This document shows positions 17,649-26,903 of a stretch of 64,000 nt of DNA, one piece after another. Under the pieces are notes generated by a model, which worked only from the letters and a program-made list of their open reading frames with translations, searched no databases and had not been told where the DNA came from. The stretch comes from Nocardioides sp. YIM 152315. GTDB taxonomy: Bacteria; Actinomycetota; Actinomycetes; Propionibacteriales; Nocardioidaceae. How positions within the stretch are numbered: the first letter of the stretch is position 1; every line of letters starts with the position of its first letter. The position numbers and the translations under genes were made by a program. The DNA lies in the NCBI RefSeq assembly GCF_029210375.1, contig NZ_JARGER010000027.1:1-64000 (forward strand), given 5' to 3'.

Positions 17649-17803
17649 CCAAGTGGGAGTACCTGACCGCGCCGATCCTCACGCACGCGGCGAAGCAGAT
17701 CCTGGACAACTTCGGCGCCGACGGGTGGGAGCTCGTGCAGATCGCGCCGGGCATGAACCCGGAGAACCTGGTCGGCTACTTCAAGCGTCCGGTCGAGGGG
17801 TGA
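17645..17803 (+). CDS. Small DUF4177-like protein (Rv3678A-like)
   Basis: A 52-residue protein, MTKWEYLTAPIL...NFGADGWELVQIAPG...GYFKRPVEG. The WEY at the start and GADGWELV are the marks of the short DUF4177-type beta-alpha protein. M. tuberculosis has a similar small gene next to the RidA homologue Rv3678c. Its ATG overlaps the stop of the mini-ORF and its stop lies 5 bases before the ridA start, so it heads a run of tightly packed genes. Function unknown. Confidence 0.82.
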   Translation: MTKWEYLTAPILTHAAKQILDNFGADGWELVQIAPGMNPENLVGYFKRPVEG

Positions 17804-17808
17804 GCGGG

Positions 17809-18285
17809 ATGAGCGCAGCAGAGGAGCGCCTCGCCGGGCTCGGGCTCTCGGTGCCCGAGGTGCCCACGCCGGTCGCGGTCTACGTCCCCGCGGTCGTCTC
17901 CGACGACCTGGTCTTCACCTCCGGTCAGCTGCCGATGAAGAACGGCGAGCTGATGCTGACCGGCAAGGTCGGCGGGGAGGTCGGACTCGAGGAGGCGGCC
18001 GCCTGCGCGGAGCAGTGTGCGCTCAACGCGATCGCCGCCGTGAAGTCGAGGGTCGGCGACCTCGACCGGGTGGTGCAGGTCGTCAAGGTGGTCGTGTTCG
18101 TGGCGTCGACGCCCGACTTCACCGGCCAGCCGCAGGTCGCCAACGGCGCGTCCGAGCTGCTCGGCAAGGTCTTCGGCGACGCGGGCGTGCACGCCCGGTC
18201 GGCCGTCGGCGTACCCGTGCTGCCGCTCGACTCGCCGGTCGAGGTCGAGGTCGTCGTCCGGGTCGCCCCGGGGTCTGCGGAGTGA
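17809..18285 (+). CDS. RidA/YjgF family protein (Rv3678c-like)
   Basis: 158 residues of the Rid superfamily. Canonical RidA proteins hydrolyse reactive enamine/imine intermediates made by PLP enzymes. Seen: DLVFTSGQLP, a central CAEQCALNAIAAVKSRVGDLDRVVQVVKVVVFVAS and a C-terminal ARSAVGVPVLPLDSPVEVEVVVRV. The catalytic Arg of RidA sits in the ...ARSAVG block. It is longer than RidA (about 130), so it belongs to a Rid subfamily whose substrate is uncertain. It overlaps the NUDIX gene by GTGA. Confidence 0.9.
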   Translation: MSAAEERLAGLGLSVPEVPTPVAVYVPAVVSDDLVFTSGQLPMKNGELMLTGKVGGEVGLEEAAACAEQCALNAIAAVKSRVGDLDRVVQVVKVVVFVASTPDFTGQPQVANGASELLGKVFGDAGVHARSAVGVPVLPLDSPVEVEVVVRVAPGSAE

Positions 18286-19151
18286 GGATCCCGCTCCCGC
18301 CGGTGCCGCTGCCGGACCGGCTGGTCGAGCTCGCGCGCGAGTTCGACGACGGCCGGCAGACGCCGGTCGAGCCGCGCAACGCCGCGACGGTGATCCTGAT
18401 GCGCCCCTCGGACGAGGGTCCGGAGGTCTACTACCTGCGTCGCCAGGTCTCGATGGACTTCGCGGGCGGCATGTGCGTCTACCCCGGCGGCGGCGTGGAC
18501 CCGCGCGACTTCGACGCCACGGTGGCGTGGGCCGGGCCGTCCCCGACGGAGTGGGCGACGCGGCTCGGCTGCGACGAAGACACCGCCCGGGCGCTGGTGT
18601 GCGCCGCGGTGCGGGAGACGTTCGAGGAGTCGGGGGTGCTGCTGGCCGGCACGTCGGAGACCGACGTCGTCGCCGACACGACGGCCGACGACTGGGAGGC
18701 CGACCGGGTCGCGCTGGAGACGCGGGAGCTGTCGATGACCGACTTCCTCAACCGGCGCGGGCTGGTGCTGCGCACCGACCTGCTCGGCGTGTGGGACGCG
18801 TGGTTGACGCCGATCTTCGAGCCGAAGCGCTTTCGCACCTGGTTCTTCGTGGCCTCCCTGCCGACCGGGCAGGTGACGCGCGACGTCTCGACCGAGTCGT
18901 CCTCGGTGGAGTGGATCCCGGCCCGGGCCGCCGTCGTCCAGGCCGATGCGGGCGAGCTGGCGCTGATGCCCCCGACGTACCTCACCTCGATGGAGGTCGG
19001 GGAGCACGACTCCCCGGAGGCGGTGCTGTCCGTGGCCGCCGCTCGCTCGGTCGAGATGTTCTGCCCGTCGGTCGAGCCGCTCGGCGCGGGGTGGACGCTC
19101 TCGATGCCCGAGCGGCTGCGCCCGCTCGTCGCCGATCGTCGTCGCGCATGA
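18282..19151 (+). CDS. NUDIX hydrolase, NUDT19-like
   Basis: About 289 residues starting at a GTG that overlaps the RidA stop. The NUDIX box is split: GGGVDPRDFD, then a roughly 40-residue insert, then AAVRETFEESGVLL with the REx2EE metal ligands. This spread arrangement is seen in NUDT7/NUDT19-type coenzyme A diphosphatase relatives. The substrate is not proved. It overlaps the downstream metallo-beta-lactamase gene by ATGA. Confidence 0.85.
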   Translation: MRIPLPPVPLPDRLVELAREFDDGRQTPVEPRNAATVILMRPSDEGPEVYYLRRQVSMDFAGGMCVYPGGGVDPRDFDATVAWAGPSPTEWATRLGCDEDTARALVCAAVRETFEESGVLLAGTSETDVVADTTADDWEADRVALETRELSMTDFLNRRGLVLRTDLLGVWDAWLTPIFEPKRFRTWFFVASLPTGQVTRDVSTESSSVEWIPARAAVVQADAGELALMPPTYLTSMEVGEHDSPEAVLSVAAARSVEMFCPSVEPLGAGWTLSMPERLRPLVADRRRA

Positions 19152-19957
19152 GCGCCTGGTCGGGCGGCTCCTTCGGGTCGCGGGGGCGGTGCCTGCTGGC
19201 GCCCAACCCCGGGATCATGACGCTCGACGGCACCAACACCTGGGTGCTGCAGGAGCCCGGGGCCTCGGCCTCGGTCGTCGTCGACCCGGGTCCGATCGAG
19301 GACGGCCACCTCGAGCGCCTCACCTCGGAGCTGGGAGACGTCGGGCTGGTGCTGCTCACCCATCACCACTTCGACCACGCGGAGGTGGCGGCGGAGTTCG
19401 CGCGGCGCAAGGGTTGCGCCGTACGCGCGCTCTATCCGTCGCTGTGCGTGGACGCCGACCCGCTGACCGACGGCGAGTCGATCGACGTCGACGGGCTGTC
19501 GGTGCGGGTGCTCACCACCCCCGGCCACACCGCGGACTCGATCTCGCTGCTGCTTCCCGCCGACGGCGCGCTGCTGACCGGCGACATGGTGCTCGGGCGT
19601 GGCACGACCGTCGTCGCGCACCCCGACGGGCAGCTCGGCCCGTACTTCTCGTCCATCGAGCGGATGCGCGCCCTCGCCGCGTCCGGCGACGTGCGCGCCC
19701 TGTGGCCCGCCCACGGGCCGGTCCTCGACGACGCCCTCGGCGTGCTCGACTTCTACCTCGCCCACCGCCGCGAGCGGCTCGCCCAGGTCGAGCGCGCCCT
19801 CGCGGAGCTCTCCGTCCCGATCTCGCCCGACCTCGCCGAGGACCAGTCGCTGCCCCGCCAGGTCGTCGAGGTCGTGTACGCCGACGTCGACGAGTCGCTC
19901 TGGGACGCCGCCGAGCTCTCCGTCCGCGCCCAGCTCGCCCACCTCGCCCACCGTTGA
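19148..19957 (+). CDS. MBL-fold hydrolase, LACTB2-like (Rv3677c-like)
   Basis: 269 residues with the metal ligands in order: THHHFDHAE (HxHxDH), the TPGHTADS histidine, GDMVLG aspartate and PAHGPV histidine. The long C-terminal helical region (RRERLAQVERAL...) fits the LACTB2/endoribonuclease-like subgroup, so RNA or a thioester could be the substrate. Next in order, as in mycobacteria, should be Crp, but an inverted-repeat cassette sits in between; the stop codon of this gene lies at its left edge. Confidence 0.9.
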   Translation: MSAWSGGSFGSRGRCLLAPNPGIMTLDGTNTWVLQEPGASASVVVDPGPIEDGHLERLTSELGDVGLVLLTHHHFDHAEVAAEFARRKGCAVRALYPSLCVDADPLTDGESIDVDGLSVRVLTTPGHTADSISLLLPADGALLTGDMVLGRGTTVVAHPDGQLGPYFSSIERMRALAASGDVRALWPAHGPVLDDALGVLDFYLAHRRERLAQVERALAELSVPISPDLAEDQSLPRQVVEVVYADVDESLWDAAELSVRAQLAHLAHR

Positions 19958-19967
19958 ATCGAGACCT

Positions 19968-20017
19968 CTGACGGTCGAGTCGAGACTTCTCGACATTCGA
20001 ATCGAGACTTTCGGTCA
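19968..20017 (+). repeat. Left 50-bp inverted repeat of cassette
   Basis: A 50-bp arm, CTGACGGTCGAGTCGAGACT... to ...CGAGACTTTCGGTCA, matches the reverse complement of 20962-21011 at 45 of 50 positions by eye. An extra partial copy TTGAATCGAGACC begins at 19954. The pair bounds a 944-bp segment holding only the AbiEi/DUF559 gene. Confidence 0.75.
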
Positions 20018-20074
20018 TCCACAACTTCGCGATCCACGGGTGAGTGGCGGGCGTCGGCTGGGGAGCGTCCTTCC

Positions 20075-20964
20075 ATGGGGACCTGGCCCGACGTTCCGTT
20101 CGCGTACGGCGACCTGCCGGCTTCAACGCTGCGACGCGCGCAGCGGAGCGGTGACGTCCGGCCCGTCGTCCGCGGCGTGTACGTCTCGAATCATGTGCCC
20201 GACTCGATCGAGCTTCGGGCACGAGCCGTCGCCCTCGTCCTGAAGCCGCACCACGTCGTCACCGATCGCACGGCGGCGTGGCTGCACGGTGTCGATGCGC
20301 ATGTCTACGCCGAGCACGACAGCGCGCCGCCGATCGAGACGTGCGCGCTCCGTTGGCACGCTCCGACCAAGGTGTCCGGGGTCGACGGTCGGACTCGCGA
20401 CCTGCGCCCGCCGGACGTGATGACGTTGCACGGTGTCTGCGTGACGACTCCGCTGCGCACGGCACTCGATCTCGGGTGCTGCCTCAAGCGGCGGGAGGCC
20501 TTCGCCGCGATGGTCATGCTCGCGCGGCTCCACGACTTCACCGCGCACGAGCTGGAGCGTGAGCTCGGCCGCTACCGCCGGCGCCGAGGAGTCATCCAGC
20601 TGCGTGGCCTGGCCGGTCTGTCGACCCACGCATGGAGTCTCAACGGGAGGCGTGGGTCTACCTGGACATCGTCGACGCCGGGCTGCCGCTGCCCGAGCCG
20701 CAGGCATGGATCGAGATCGATGGCGTGCCGACGTACCGGCTGGACTTCGCCTACAGGCGGGCGCGCGTCGTCGTCGAGTACGACGGCGAGGAGGCTCACG
20801 CGGGCCGGGACGCCGAGGACGAGGAACGTCGAGACTGGCTGCGGCGCCATGGCTGGACCGTCATCGTCGTTCGCAGAGGTGATTTCACCGATGCCAGACG
20901 CGATCGATGGCTTCGTGAGCTCCGCGCGGCGCTCCAGCCGCCGTACTCGAACCGCCGCTGGTGA
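20075..20964 (+). pseudogene. AbiEi-like/DUF559 domain gene with a one-base frameshift
   Basis: The first frame gives about 182 residues of an AbiEi-type winged-helix and linker region (GDLPASTLRRAQRSGDVRPVVRGVY ... TPLRTALDLGCCL). At 20620/20621 the reading shifts: the rest of the protein continues in another frame from MESQREAW (20632) through DFAYRRARVVVEYDGEEAH and WTVIVVRRGDFTD, the DUF559/VSR-like nuclease fold. One missing G in GGTCTG|TCGACC would restore the usual L-V-D-P-R junction. So it is either a recent pseudogene or a sequencing error. Intact relatives are proteins of about 300 residues, often multicopy in actinobacteria, possibly tied to type IV toxin-antitoxin or DNA defence. 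Confidence 0.75.
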
Positions 20965-21011
20965 CCGAAACTCTCGATTCGAGTGACGAGAAGTCTCGAT
21001 TCAACCGTCAG
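20962..21011 (-). repeat. Right 50-bp inverted repeat of cassette
   Basis: Inverted partner of 19968-20017 (five mismatches). It contains both the stop codon of the DUF559 frame (20962-20964) and the stop of crp (21008-21010). It may also terminate the two convergent transcripts. Confidence 0.75.
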
Positions 21012-21685
21012 CGGGCGCGGCGGGCGAGGCGCTCGACGTCCATGATCACGACGGAGCGGGGTTCGAGGCGCAGCCAGCCACGGGAGGCGAAGTCGGCGAG
21101 CGCCTTGTTGACGGTCTCGCGGGAGGCGCCGACCAGCTGGGCGAGCTCCTCCTGGGTGAGGTCGTGGTGGACGTGCACGCCGTCGTCGGCGGTGCGGCCG
21201 AAGCGGTCGGCGAGGTCGAGCAGCGCCTTGGCGACCCGGCCGGGGACGTCGGAGAAGACCAGGTCGGCGACGACGTCGTTGGCCTTGCGCAGCCGGCCGG
21301 CGAGCTGGGCGAGCAGGCCGCGGGCCACGACGGGCCGGCCCTCGAGCCAGCGCAGCAGGTCCTCGTGGGAGAGCGAGGCGAACGTCGCGTCGGTGACCGC
21401 GGTCACGGTCGCCGAGCGCGGGCCGGGGTCGAAGAGCGAGAGCTCGCCGAACATCTGTCCCGGGCCGAGGATCGCCAGGAGGTTCTCGCGGCCGTCGGAC
21501 GACGTGCGCCCGAGCTTCACCTTGCCGTCGAGCACGATGTAGAGCTTGTCGCCCGAGTCGCCCTCGTGGAAGAGGACGTCCCCGCGGCGCAGCCGCGTCT
21601 CGGCCATCGACGCCCGCAGCGCGGTCGCCGCCTCGTCGTCGAGCGCGCTGAAGAGCGGTGCCTGACGCAGCACGTCGTTGTCCAC
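21008..21685 (-). CDS. crp: cAMP-receptor-type regulator (Crp/GlxR)
   Basis: 225 residues. The N-terminal cyclic-nucleotide domain has the phosphate-binding cassette [15 protein letters not shown]; the C-terminal winged helix-turn-helix has [30 protein letters not shown]. Orthologue of Mtb Crp (Rv3676) and C. glutamicum GlxR by sequence pattern and by its position before nth. These bind TGTGA-N6-TCACA sites and regulate carbon use. Two candidate sites occur in this window, before the acetate permease operon and before the pyrophosphatase gene. Confidence 0.94.
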   Translation of the reverse strand: MDNDVLRQAPLFSALDDEAATALRASMAETRLRRGDVLFHEGDSGDKLYIVLDGKVKLGRTSSDGRENLLAILGPGQMFGELSLFDPGPRSATVTAVTDATFASLSHEDLLRWLEGRPVVARGLLAQLAGRLRKANDVVADLVFSDVPGRVAKALLDLADRFGRTADDGVHVHHDLTQEELAQLVGASRETVNKALADFASRGWLRLEPRSVVIMDVERLARRAR

Positions 21686-21830
21686 GGATCCTCCTCGAGA
21701 CCTTCCCGCGAGCGCACGGGTTCCGCCGCCGATCCTAGCCAGTGGGGAACTTCACAGACAGCAGCGGCCCCCGCAAGTCGTCGGAGAGGGCGAATCGGAG
21801 GTGTCGGCGCCGCGCCGTACGCTGGGCCGC

Positions 21831-22559
21831 GTGTCCGACGCGCCCGAGACCGTGATCAGCAGCGGGGAGACCCGCACCGGACTGGTGCGGCGCGCCCGCA
21901 AGATCGACCGGGTGCTGGCCGAGACCTACCCGGACGCCCACTGCGAGCTCGACTTCGACGACCCGTTCCAGCTGCTGGTGGTGACGGTGCTGTCGGCGCA
22001 GACGACCGACAAGCGGGTCAACGCGGTGCGGCCGACCCTGTTCGCGGCGTACCCCGACGCGAAGGCGATGGCCGCCGCCGACCGGGCGACGCTCGAGGGC
22101 ATCGTCGGCCCGCTCGGCTTCTTCCGCGCCAAGACCGAGTCGCTGCTCAAGCTGAGCGCCGCGCTGGTCGAGCACCACGACGGACAGGTGCCGCCGCGCC
22201 TCGACGACCTGGTCAAGCTCCCGGGCGTCGGCCGCAAGACCGCGAACGTCGTGCTCGGCAACGCGTTCGGCATCCCGGGCATCACCGTCGACACCCACTT
22301 CGGGCGGCTGGTCCGCCGGTTCGGCTGGACCGAGGAGACCGATCCGGTCAAGGTCGAGCACGCGATCGGCGACCTCTTCGAGAAGAAGGACTGGACGATG
22401 CTCAGCCACCACCTGATCTGGCACGGGCGCCGCCGCTGCCACGCGCGCAACCCCGCGTGCGGCGCCTGCCCGGTCGCGAAGTGGTGCCCGGCGTACGGCG
22501 AGGGCCCGACCGACCCCGTCGCCGCGGCCAAGCTGGTCAAGACCGAGGGCAGAGCATGA
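21831..22559 (+). CDS. nth: Endonuclease III
   Basis: A 242-residue bifunctional DNA glycosylase/AP lyase that removes oxidised pyrimidines. The helix-hairpin-helix [13 protein letters not shown] contains the catalytic Lys; [11 protein letters not shown] contains the catalytic Asp. The [4Fe-4S] loop is C-x6-C-x2-C-x5-C ([17 protein letters not shown]). TACGCT (21818-21823) is 7 nt before the GTG, indicating a leaderless transcript divergent from crp. It overlaps the next gene by ATGA, heading a four-gene operon. Confidence 0.95.
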   Translation: MSDAPETVISSGETRTGLVRRARKIDRVLAETYPDAHCELDFDDPFQLLVVTVLSAQTTDKRVNAVRPTLFAAYPDAKAMAAADRATLEGIVGPLGFFRAKTESLLKLSAALVEHHDGQVPPRLDDLVKLPGVGRKTANVVLGNAFGIPGITVDTHFGRLVRRFGWTEETDPVKVEHAIGDLFEKKDWTMLSHHLIWHGRRRCHARNPACGACPVAKWCPAYGEGPTDPVAAAKLVKTEGRA

Positions 22560-23155
22560 GGCGAGCCCTGCTGGCCGTCGCGACGGCGGCCGTGCTGCTG
22601 CTGTCCGGGTGCACCGACGACGTGCCCGCGCCCGGCAGGGTGGACGTCGACGTCGACACCCCGCAGCTTCGGGAGCTGAAGGCCGAGGCCGGCATCGAGG
22701 ACTGCGCGCCCGGCACCGCCGAGGAGGGCGGGCTGCCGGCGATCACCCTGCCGTGCCTGGGCGGAGGGCCCGACGTCGACCTCGCGACGCTCGACGGACC
22801 GATGATCGTCAACCTGTGGCAGTCGTTCTGCGATCCGTGCCGGCGCGAGATGCCCGCGCTGCAGCAGTTCCACGAGAGGTACGGCGACCGGGTGGCGGTC
22901 CTCGGCATCGACTCGGCCGACCTGCAGCCGCTGGCCGCGCTGGAGTTCGCGCAGAAGACCGGCGTGACCTACCCGCTGCTGGCCGACCCGAACGGCGACC
23001 TCAGCGCCGCGGACCCGTTCCCGTTCATCCGCGGGTATCCCTATCTCGCGATCCTCGACGCGGACGGCACGCTGGTCTACCAGAAGTTCGGCGGCGTCGA
23101 CTCCTACGGCGAGCTCGTCGAGCTGGTCGAGGACAACCTCGAGGTCGCCCTGTGA
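22556..23155 (+). CDS. TlpA/ResA-like thioredoxin-fold lipoprotein (Rv3673c-like)
   Basis: 199 residues. A signal peptide ends in the lipobox LLSGC (Cys at residue 19), so the protein is lipid-anchored outside the membrane. The thioredoxin domain has the redox pair in [13 protein letters not shown] and a cis-Pro region near [10 protein letters not shown]. It probably reduces or oxidises disulfides, for example in cytochrome c or secreted proteins. It lies between nth and a NUDIX gene with four-base overlaps both sides, as in M. tuberculosis. Confidence 0.91.
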   Translation: MRRALLAVATAAVLLLSGCTDDVPAPGRVDVDVDTPQLRELKAEAGIEDCAPGTAEEGGLPAITLPCLGGGPDVDLATLDGPMIVNLWQSFCDPCRREMPALQQFHERYGDRVAVLGIDSADLQPLAALEFAQKTGVTYPLLADPNGDLSAADPFPFIRGYPYLAILDADGTLVYQKFGGVDSYGELVELVEDNLEVAL

Positions 23156-23889
23156 GCGACGGGCCGACACCGGGCCTCCCCGACTGGCTGCGCCCCGTCG
23201 AGCGGGCGGCGCGCCAGATCCAGGCCGAGGACCTCACCCGCTTCGTGCCGCCGCCGGGCGGCGATGCGCGGCGCGGCGCCGTGCTCATGCTGTTCGGCGA
23301 GGGACCGCACGGCGGGGAGCTGCTGCTCACCGAGCGCGCCCACGACATGCGCTCCCACCCCGGCCAGGTGTCCTTCCCCGGGGGATCGGTCGACGCCGGC
23401 GAGGACGTGGTCGAGGCCGCCCTGCGTGAGGCGGACGAGGAGGTCGGCGTCGACCCGGGCACGGTCACGGTGTTCGGGCGGCTGCCCGAGCTCTGGCTGC
23501 CGCCGAGCAACTTCGCCGTCACCCCCGTCCTCGGCTGGTGGGCCGAGCCCACGGAGGTCTCGGTGGTGAGCCACGCCGAGGTCCACGCGATCCACCACGT
23601 GCCGCTCGCCGAGCTCGTCGACCCCTCCCACCGCATCACCGTGCGGATGCCGCGTGGCGGCTACCAGAGCCCCGGCTTCCTCATCGGTCCAGACCACGAC
23701 GTCATCCTGTGGGGATTCACCGGCGGGATCATCGCCCGGCTGCTGGACTTCCTCGGGTGGTCCGTCCCGTGGGACGAGTCCCGCGTGCGCGACCTGCCCG
23801 CTTACATGTTCACCGGGCAGGAGCGGCGCGGACGCAGCGCGGACCTGCTCGACATCGACGACGACCAGCGCCGCGGGGGTGCCAGGTGA
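23152..23889 (+). CDS. NUDIX hydrolase, CoA-diphosphatase type (Rv3672c-like)
   Basis: 245 residues. The UPF0035/NudL-type signature LLTERAHDMRSHPGQVSFPGG precedes the NUDIX box GSVDAGEDVVEAALREADEEVGV. Family members split CoA into phosphopantetheine and 3',5'-ADP. The start GTG overlaps the TlpA-like stop; the stop overlaps the MarP start. Confidence 0.9.
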   Translation: MSDGPTPGLPDWLRPVERAARQIQAEDLTRFVPPPGGDARRGAVLMLFGEGPHGGELLLTERAHDMRSHPGQVSFPGGSVDAGEDVVEAALREADEEVGVDPGTVTVFGRLPELWLPPSNFAVTPVLGWWAEPTEVSVVSHAEVHAIHHVPLAELVDPSHRITVRMPRGGYQSPGFLIGPDHDVILWGFTGGIIARLLDFLGWSVPWDESRVRDLPAYMFTGQERRGRSADLLDIDDDQRRGGAR

Positions 23890-25061
23890 ACCTGCTCGAC
23901 TGGCTGCTCGTCGTGCTCGTCCTCGCCTATGCGCTCTCCGGCTACTGGCAGGGCTTCATCACCGGAGCGTTCGCGACGACCGGCCTGCTGCTCGGCGGCC
24001 TCTTCGGCGTCTGGCTCGCCCCGACCGCGCTCGGCGACGCCGACCCGTCGATGCTGGTCTCGCTGGGCGCGCTCTTCATCGTGATCCTGGCGGCGTCGCT
24101 CGGCCAGGCGCTCTTCCAGTTCGCCGGCTCCCGCATCCGCGAGCGCATCACGTGGCAGCCCGCGCGGGCCGTCGACGCGGCCGGCGGCGCCGTGCTCAGC
24201 GCGGTGGCGGTCCTGCTGGTGGCGTGGGCGCTCGGCGTCGCGATCTCCGGATCGCGGATCGAGGGCATCACCCCGATGGTGCGCGACTCCCGCGTGCTCT
24301 CGAGCGTCGACGACGTGCTGCCCGACAGCGCCGACGGCGCGCTGCAGGCGTTCAACAACGTCGTGGGTACGACGTTCTTCCCGCGCTACCTCGAGCCGTT
24401 CGCCCCGGAGCGGATCGTCGAGGTCGGCCCCGGGCCGCGGCGGCTGTTGAAGGACCCGGACGTGGAGCGCGCGGCCGACAGCGTCGTGAAGATCCGCGGC
24501 ACCAACGAGTGCGGTCGCGGCGTCGAGGGTTCCGGCTTCCTCTACGCGCAGAACCGGCTGATGACCAACGCCCACGTCGTCGCCGGCGTCGACGACCCCG
24601 AGGTCGTCGTCGGCGAGACGACGCTGCCCGCCTCGGTCGTCTACTACAACCCCGACGTCGACGTGGCGGTGCTGGCCTACGACAGCGGTGCTACCGACCT
24701 GCTCGACCTCGACCGCACCGCGGGGGCGGGTGATGGGGTCGCGGTGCTCGGCTACCCCGAGGACGGGCCGTACGACGTGCAGCCCGCGCGGATCCGGTCG
24801 CAGCAGCGGCTGCGCTCGCCCGACATCTACGGCGGCGGCACGGTCATCCGGGACGTCTACTCCTTGCGCGGCCTGATCCGGCCCGGCAACTCCGGCGGCC
24901 CGATCGTGTCGTCGCGCGGCGACGTGGTGGGCGTGGTGTTCGCAGCGTCGGTCAACGACCACGACACCGGCTACGCGCTGACGGCCGGGCAGGTCGCCGA
25001 GGCCGCCGCGGCCGGGGTCGCCGGTGCCGACGAGGTCGACACCCAGGGCTGTGCCGGCTAG
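23886..25061 (+). CDS. marP: MarP-like membrane serine protease
   Basis: 391 residues: four N-terminal membrane segments of the CvpA type (about 5-130), then a secreted trypsin-like domain. The triad is visible as His in MTNAHVVAG, Asp in NPDVDVAVLAY and Ser in RPGNSGGPIV. In M. tuberculosis MarP is needed for pH homeostasis and acid resistance, acting on cell-wall proteins. C219-type cysteine (NECGRG) and the terminal Cys (TQGCAG) could form a disulfide as in MarP. Last gene of the nth operon; its stop overlaps the convergent holin-like gene by four bases. Confidence 0.93.
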   Translation: MNLLDWLLVVLVLAYALSGYWQGFITGAFATTGLLLGGLFGVWLAPTALGDADPSMLVSLGALFIVILAASLGQALFQFAGSRIRERITWQPARAVDAAGGAVLSAVAVLLVAWALGVAISGSRIEGITPMVRDSRVLSSVDDVLPDSADGALQAFNNVVGTTFFPRYLEPFAPERIVEVGPGPRRLLKDPDVERAADSVVKIRGTNECGRGVEGSGFLYAQNRLMTNAHVVAGVDDPEVVVGETTLPASVVYYNPDVDVAVLAYDSGATDLLDLDRTAGAGDGVAVLGYPEDGPYDVQPARIRSQQRLRSPDIYGGGTVIRDVYSLRGLIRPGNSGGPIVSSRGDVVGVVFAASVNDHDTGYALTAGQVAEAAAAGVAGADEVDTQGCAG

Positions 25062-25465
25062 CTCTTGCCCTTCAGCGCCTTCGGGATCTCCTTGCCCTGC
25101 TCGATCGCGCGCTCGGGGGCGCGGACCCGCTTCACCTGGCGCACCCCGACGTACACCAGCAGCGCGGCGACCAGCAGGTAGAAGCCGAAGACGATCAGCA
25201 ATGCCCAGTGCAGGGCCAGGCCGTCGCCGTTCCAGTTGATGAAGTAGGCGATCGCGACCGACAGCATGATCACGGCGAGGACCAGCAGGAAAGCCGCGGC
25301 GAGGAACAGACCGATGCCGGTGCCGCCGGCGCGGACGCTGACCTTGAGCTCGGACTTCGCGAGCTGGATCTCCTTCTGGATCAGCGTGGAGATGTCCTTG
25401 GTGGCGTCGTGCACCAACCGACCGATGGTCGGATCCTCGTCCTGCACCTGCTGGGCCATGCTCAT
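25058..25465 (-). CDS. Phage holin-family (DUF1469-type) membrane protein
   Basis: 135 residues. A charged N-terminal part (DISTLIQKEIQLAKSEL) leads to two membrane helices (about 50-75 and 87-112) and a basic tail. This is the actinobacterial Phage_holin_3_6-like family, which sits next to MarP genes and is not itself phage-derived. Function unknown. ATG at 25465 follows a GAGG; TAAGGT (minus strand, about 25499-25504) is a plausible -10. Confidence 0.85.
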   Translation of the reverse strand: MSMAQQVQDEDPTIGRLVHDATKDISTLIQKEIQLAKSELKVSVRAGGTGIGLFLAAAFLLVLAVIMLSVAIAYFINWNGDGLALHWALLIVFGFYLLVAALLVYVGVRQVKRVRAPERAIEQGKEIPKALKGKS

Positions 25466-25514
25466 CCTCGGATCGATCGGCTGCTGACGGGACCGACCTT
25501 ACCGATCGGCTGAC

Positions 25515-26789
25515 TCAGAGGTACCGCAGCCACAGGTAAGGCATGCACAAGGTCACCGTGACGGCGGTGACGACCAGGCCGTACTTCGTGAACTCCCAGA
25601 ACCCGATGTGGTGGCCCTCGCGGTCGGCGATGCCCAGCGCCACCACGTTGGCGGAGGCGCCGATCGCCGTGGCGTTGCCGCCGAGGTCCGCACCGAGGGC
25701 GAGCGCCCACCAGAGGACCTGGCCGTCGCCGTGCTGCGCCGCGACGAGCTCGGCGACGATGGGACTCATCGTCGCGACGTAGGGGATGTTGTCGACGATG
25801 GCGGAGATCAGCGCCGACCCGCCCAGGAGGCCGAAGGTGGCGAGCCCGAGTCGACCCTCGGTCGCGTCCGCGGTGGCCTCCGCGACCCGACCGATCACCC
25901 CGGCCTCGACCAGGCCGCCGACCATCACGAAGAGGCCGGCGAAGAAGGCGAGGGTCGGCCACTCGACCTCGCGGAGGGCGTCGGAGACCTCCACCTCGGT
26001 GATGAGGAGGAGCAGGCCGGCTCCGAGCAGCGCGACGACCGAGGGCTCGTAGTGCAGCACCGGGTGGAGCACGAACGCGGCGATGACCAGGGCGAGCACG
26101 GCCAGGGACTTGACCAGCAGCCCGGGGTTGGTGATCGCCTCCCGCTCGTTGAGCAACATCACCGAGGCGGCGCGCTCCGCGTCGTACCGGAACTCACGCC
26201 GGAACAGCCATCGGCAGAGCAGGCAGAAGGCGACGATGAGCACCACGACGATCGGTGCGAGGTGGACGAGGAAGTCGTTGAAGCTGAGGTCACCGCGGGC
26301 CGCGATGATGATGTTCGGGGGGTCGCCGACCAGGGTCGCGGCGCCGCCGATGTTGGACGCGAACACCTCGGCCATCAGGTACGGCGTCGGCCGCAGGTCG
26401 AGCCGCTGGCACACCAGGAAGGTCACCGGGGCGATGAGCAGGATGGTCGTGACGTTGTCGAGCAGCGCCGAGGCCACCGCCGTCAGGACGCACAGCATCA
26501 CCATGAGCTGGTAGGGCCGGCCCCGGGTGCGTTTGGCCGACCAGATCGCGACGTACTCGAAGACGCCGGTCTGCCTCAGGACCGCGACGATCATCATCAT
26601 CCCGAGCAGCAGGAAGATGACGTTCCACTCGATCCCGGTCTCCTCGGAGAAGAACGCGTGCTCGGAGTCGGTGATCCGCAGCAGCAGCATCAGGGACGCA
26701 CCGCCGAGCGCGACCGCGGTGCGATGCACCTTCTCGGTCACCAGCAGGACGTAGGCACCGACGAAGATGGCGATGGCTGCGATGGCCAC
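25515..26789 (-). CDS. ArsB/NhaD-superfamily ion transporter
   Basis: 424 residues and about 11 membrane helices. The ArsB/NhaD/CitT superfamily motifs are present: [39 protein letters not shown], and the repeated form [15 protein letters not shown] ... [18 protein letters not shown] in the second half. Members carry Na+/H+, arsenite or carboxylates; the shared leader with the NhaA gene argues for sodium/proton exchange. GTG start at 26789 after a GAGGAGC ribosome site. Confidence 0.87.
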   Translation of the reverse strand: MAIAAIAIFVGAYVLLVTEKVHRTAVALGGASLMLLLRITDSEHAFFSEETGIEWNVIFLLLGMMMIVAVLRQTGVFEYVAIWSAKRTRGRPYQLMVMLCVLTAVASALLDNVTTILLIAPVTFLVCQRLDLRPTPYLMAEVFASNIGGAATLVGDPPNIIIAARGDLSFNDFLVHLAPIVVVLIVAFCLLCRWLFRREFRYDAERAASVMLLNEREAITNPGLLVKSLAVLALVIAAFVLHPVLHYEPSVVALLGAGLLLLITEVEVSDALREVEWPTLAFFAGLFVMVGGLVEAGVIGRVAEATADATEGRLGLATFGLLGGSALISAIVDNIPYVATMSPIVAELVAAQHGDGQVLWWALALGADLGGNATAIGASANVVALGIADREGHHIGFWEFTKYGLVVTAVTVTLCMPYLWLRYL

Positions 26790-26855
26790 GGCGGCTCCTC
26801 AGGGGTCGGGTCGTCGATGCCGACCAGACTTCCCGGCACGCCCCGGCCGACCCTA
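26790..26855 (-). promoter_or_regulatory. Conserved leader of the ArsB/NhaD transporter gene
   Basis: Minus strand: -10 TAGGGT (26855-26850), then about 60 bases to the GTG. The core GCCGGGAAGTCTGGTCGGCA is identical in the leader of nhaA (28708-28772), and -10, core and GAGGAGC Shine-Dalgarno keep the same order and spacing in both. GCCG/CGGC can close a small hairpin. Candidate cis-regulatory RNA or operator shared by two cation antiporters. Confidence 0.6.
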
Positions 26856-26903
26856 TCCCGCGACCGGCCGTGGCCCCGGCACCGGTGGGATAGCGTCGGC
26901 GGC

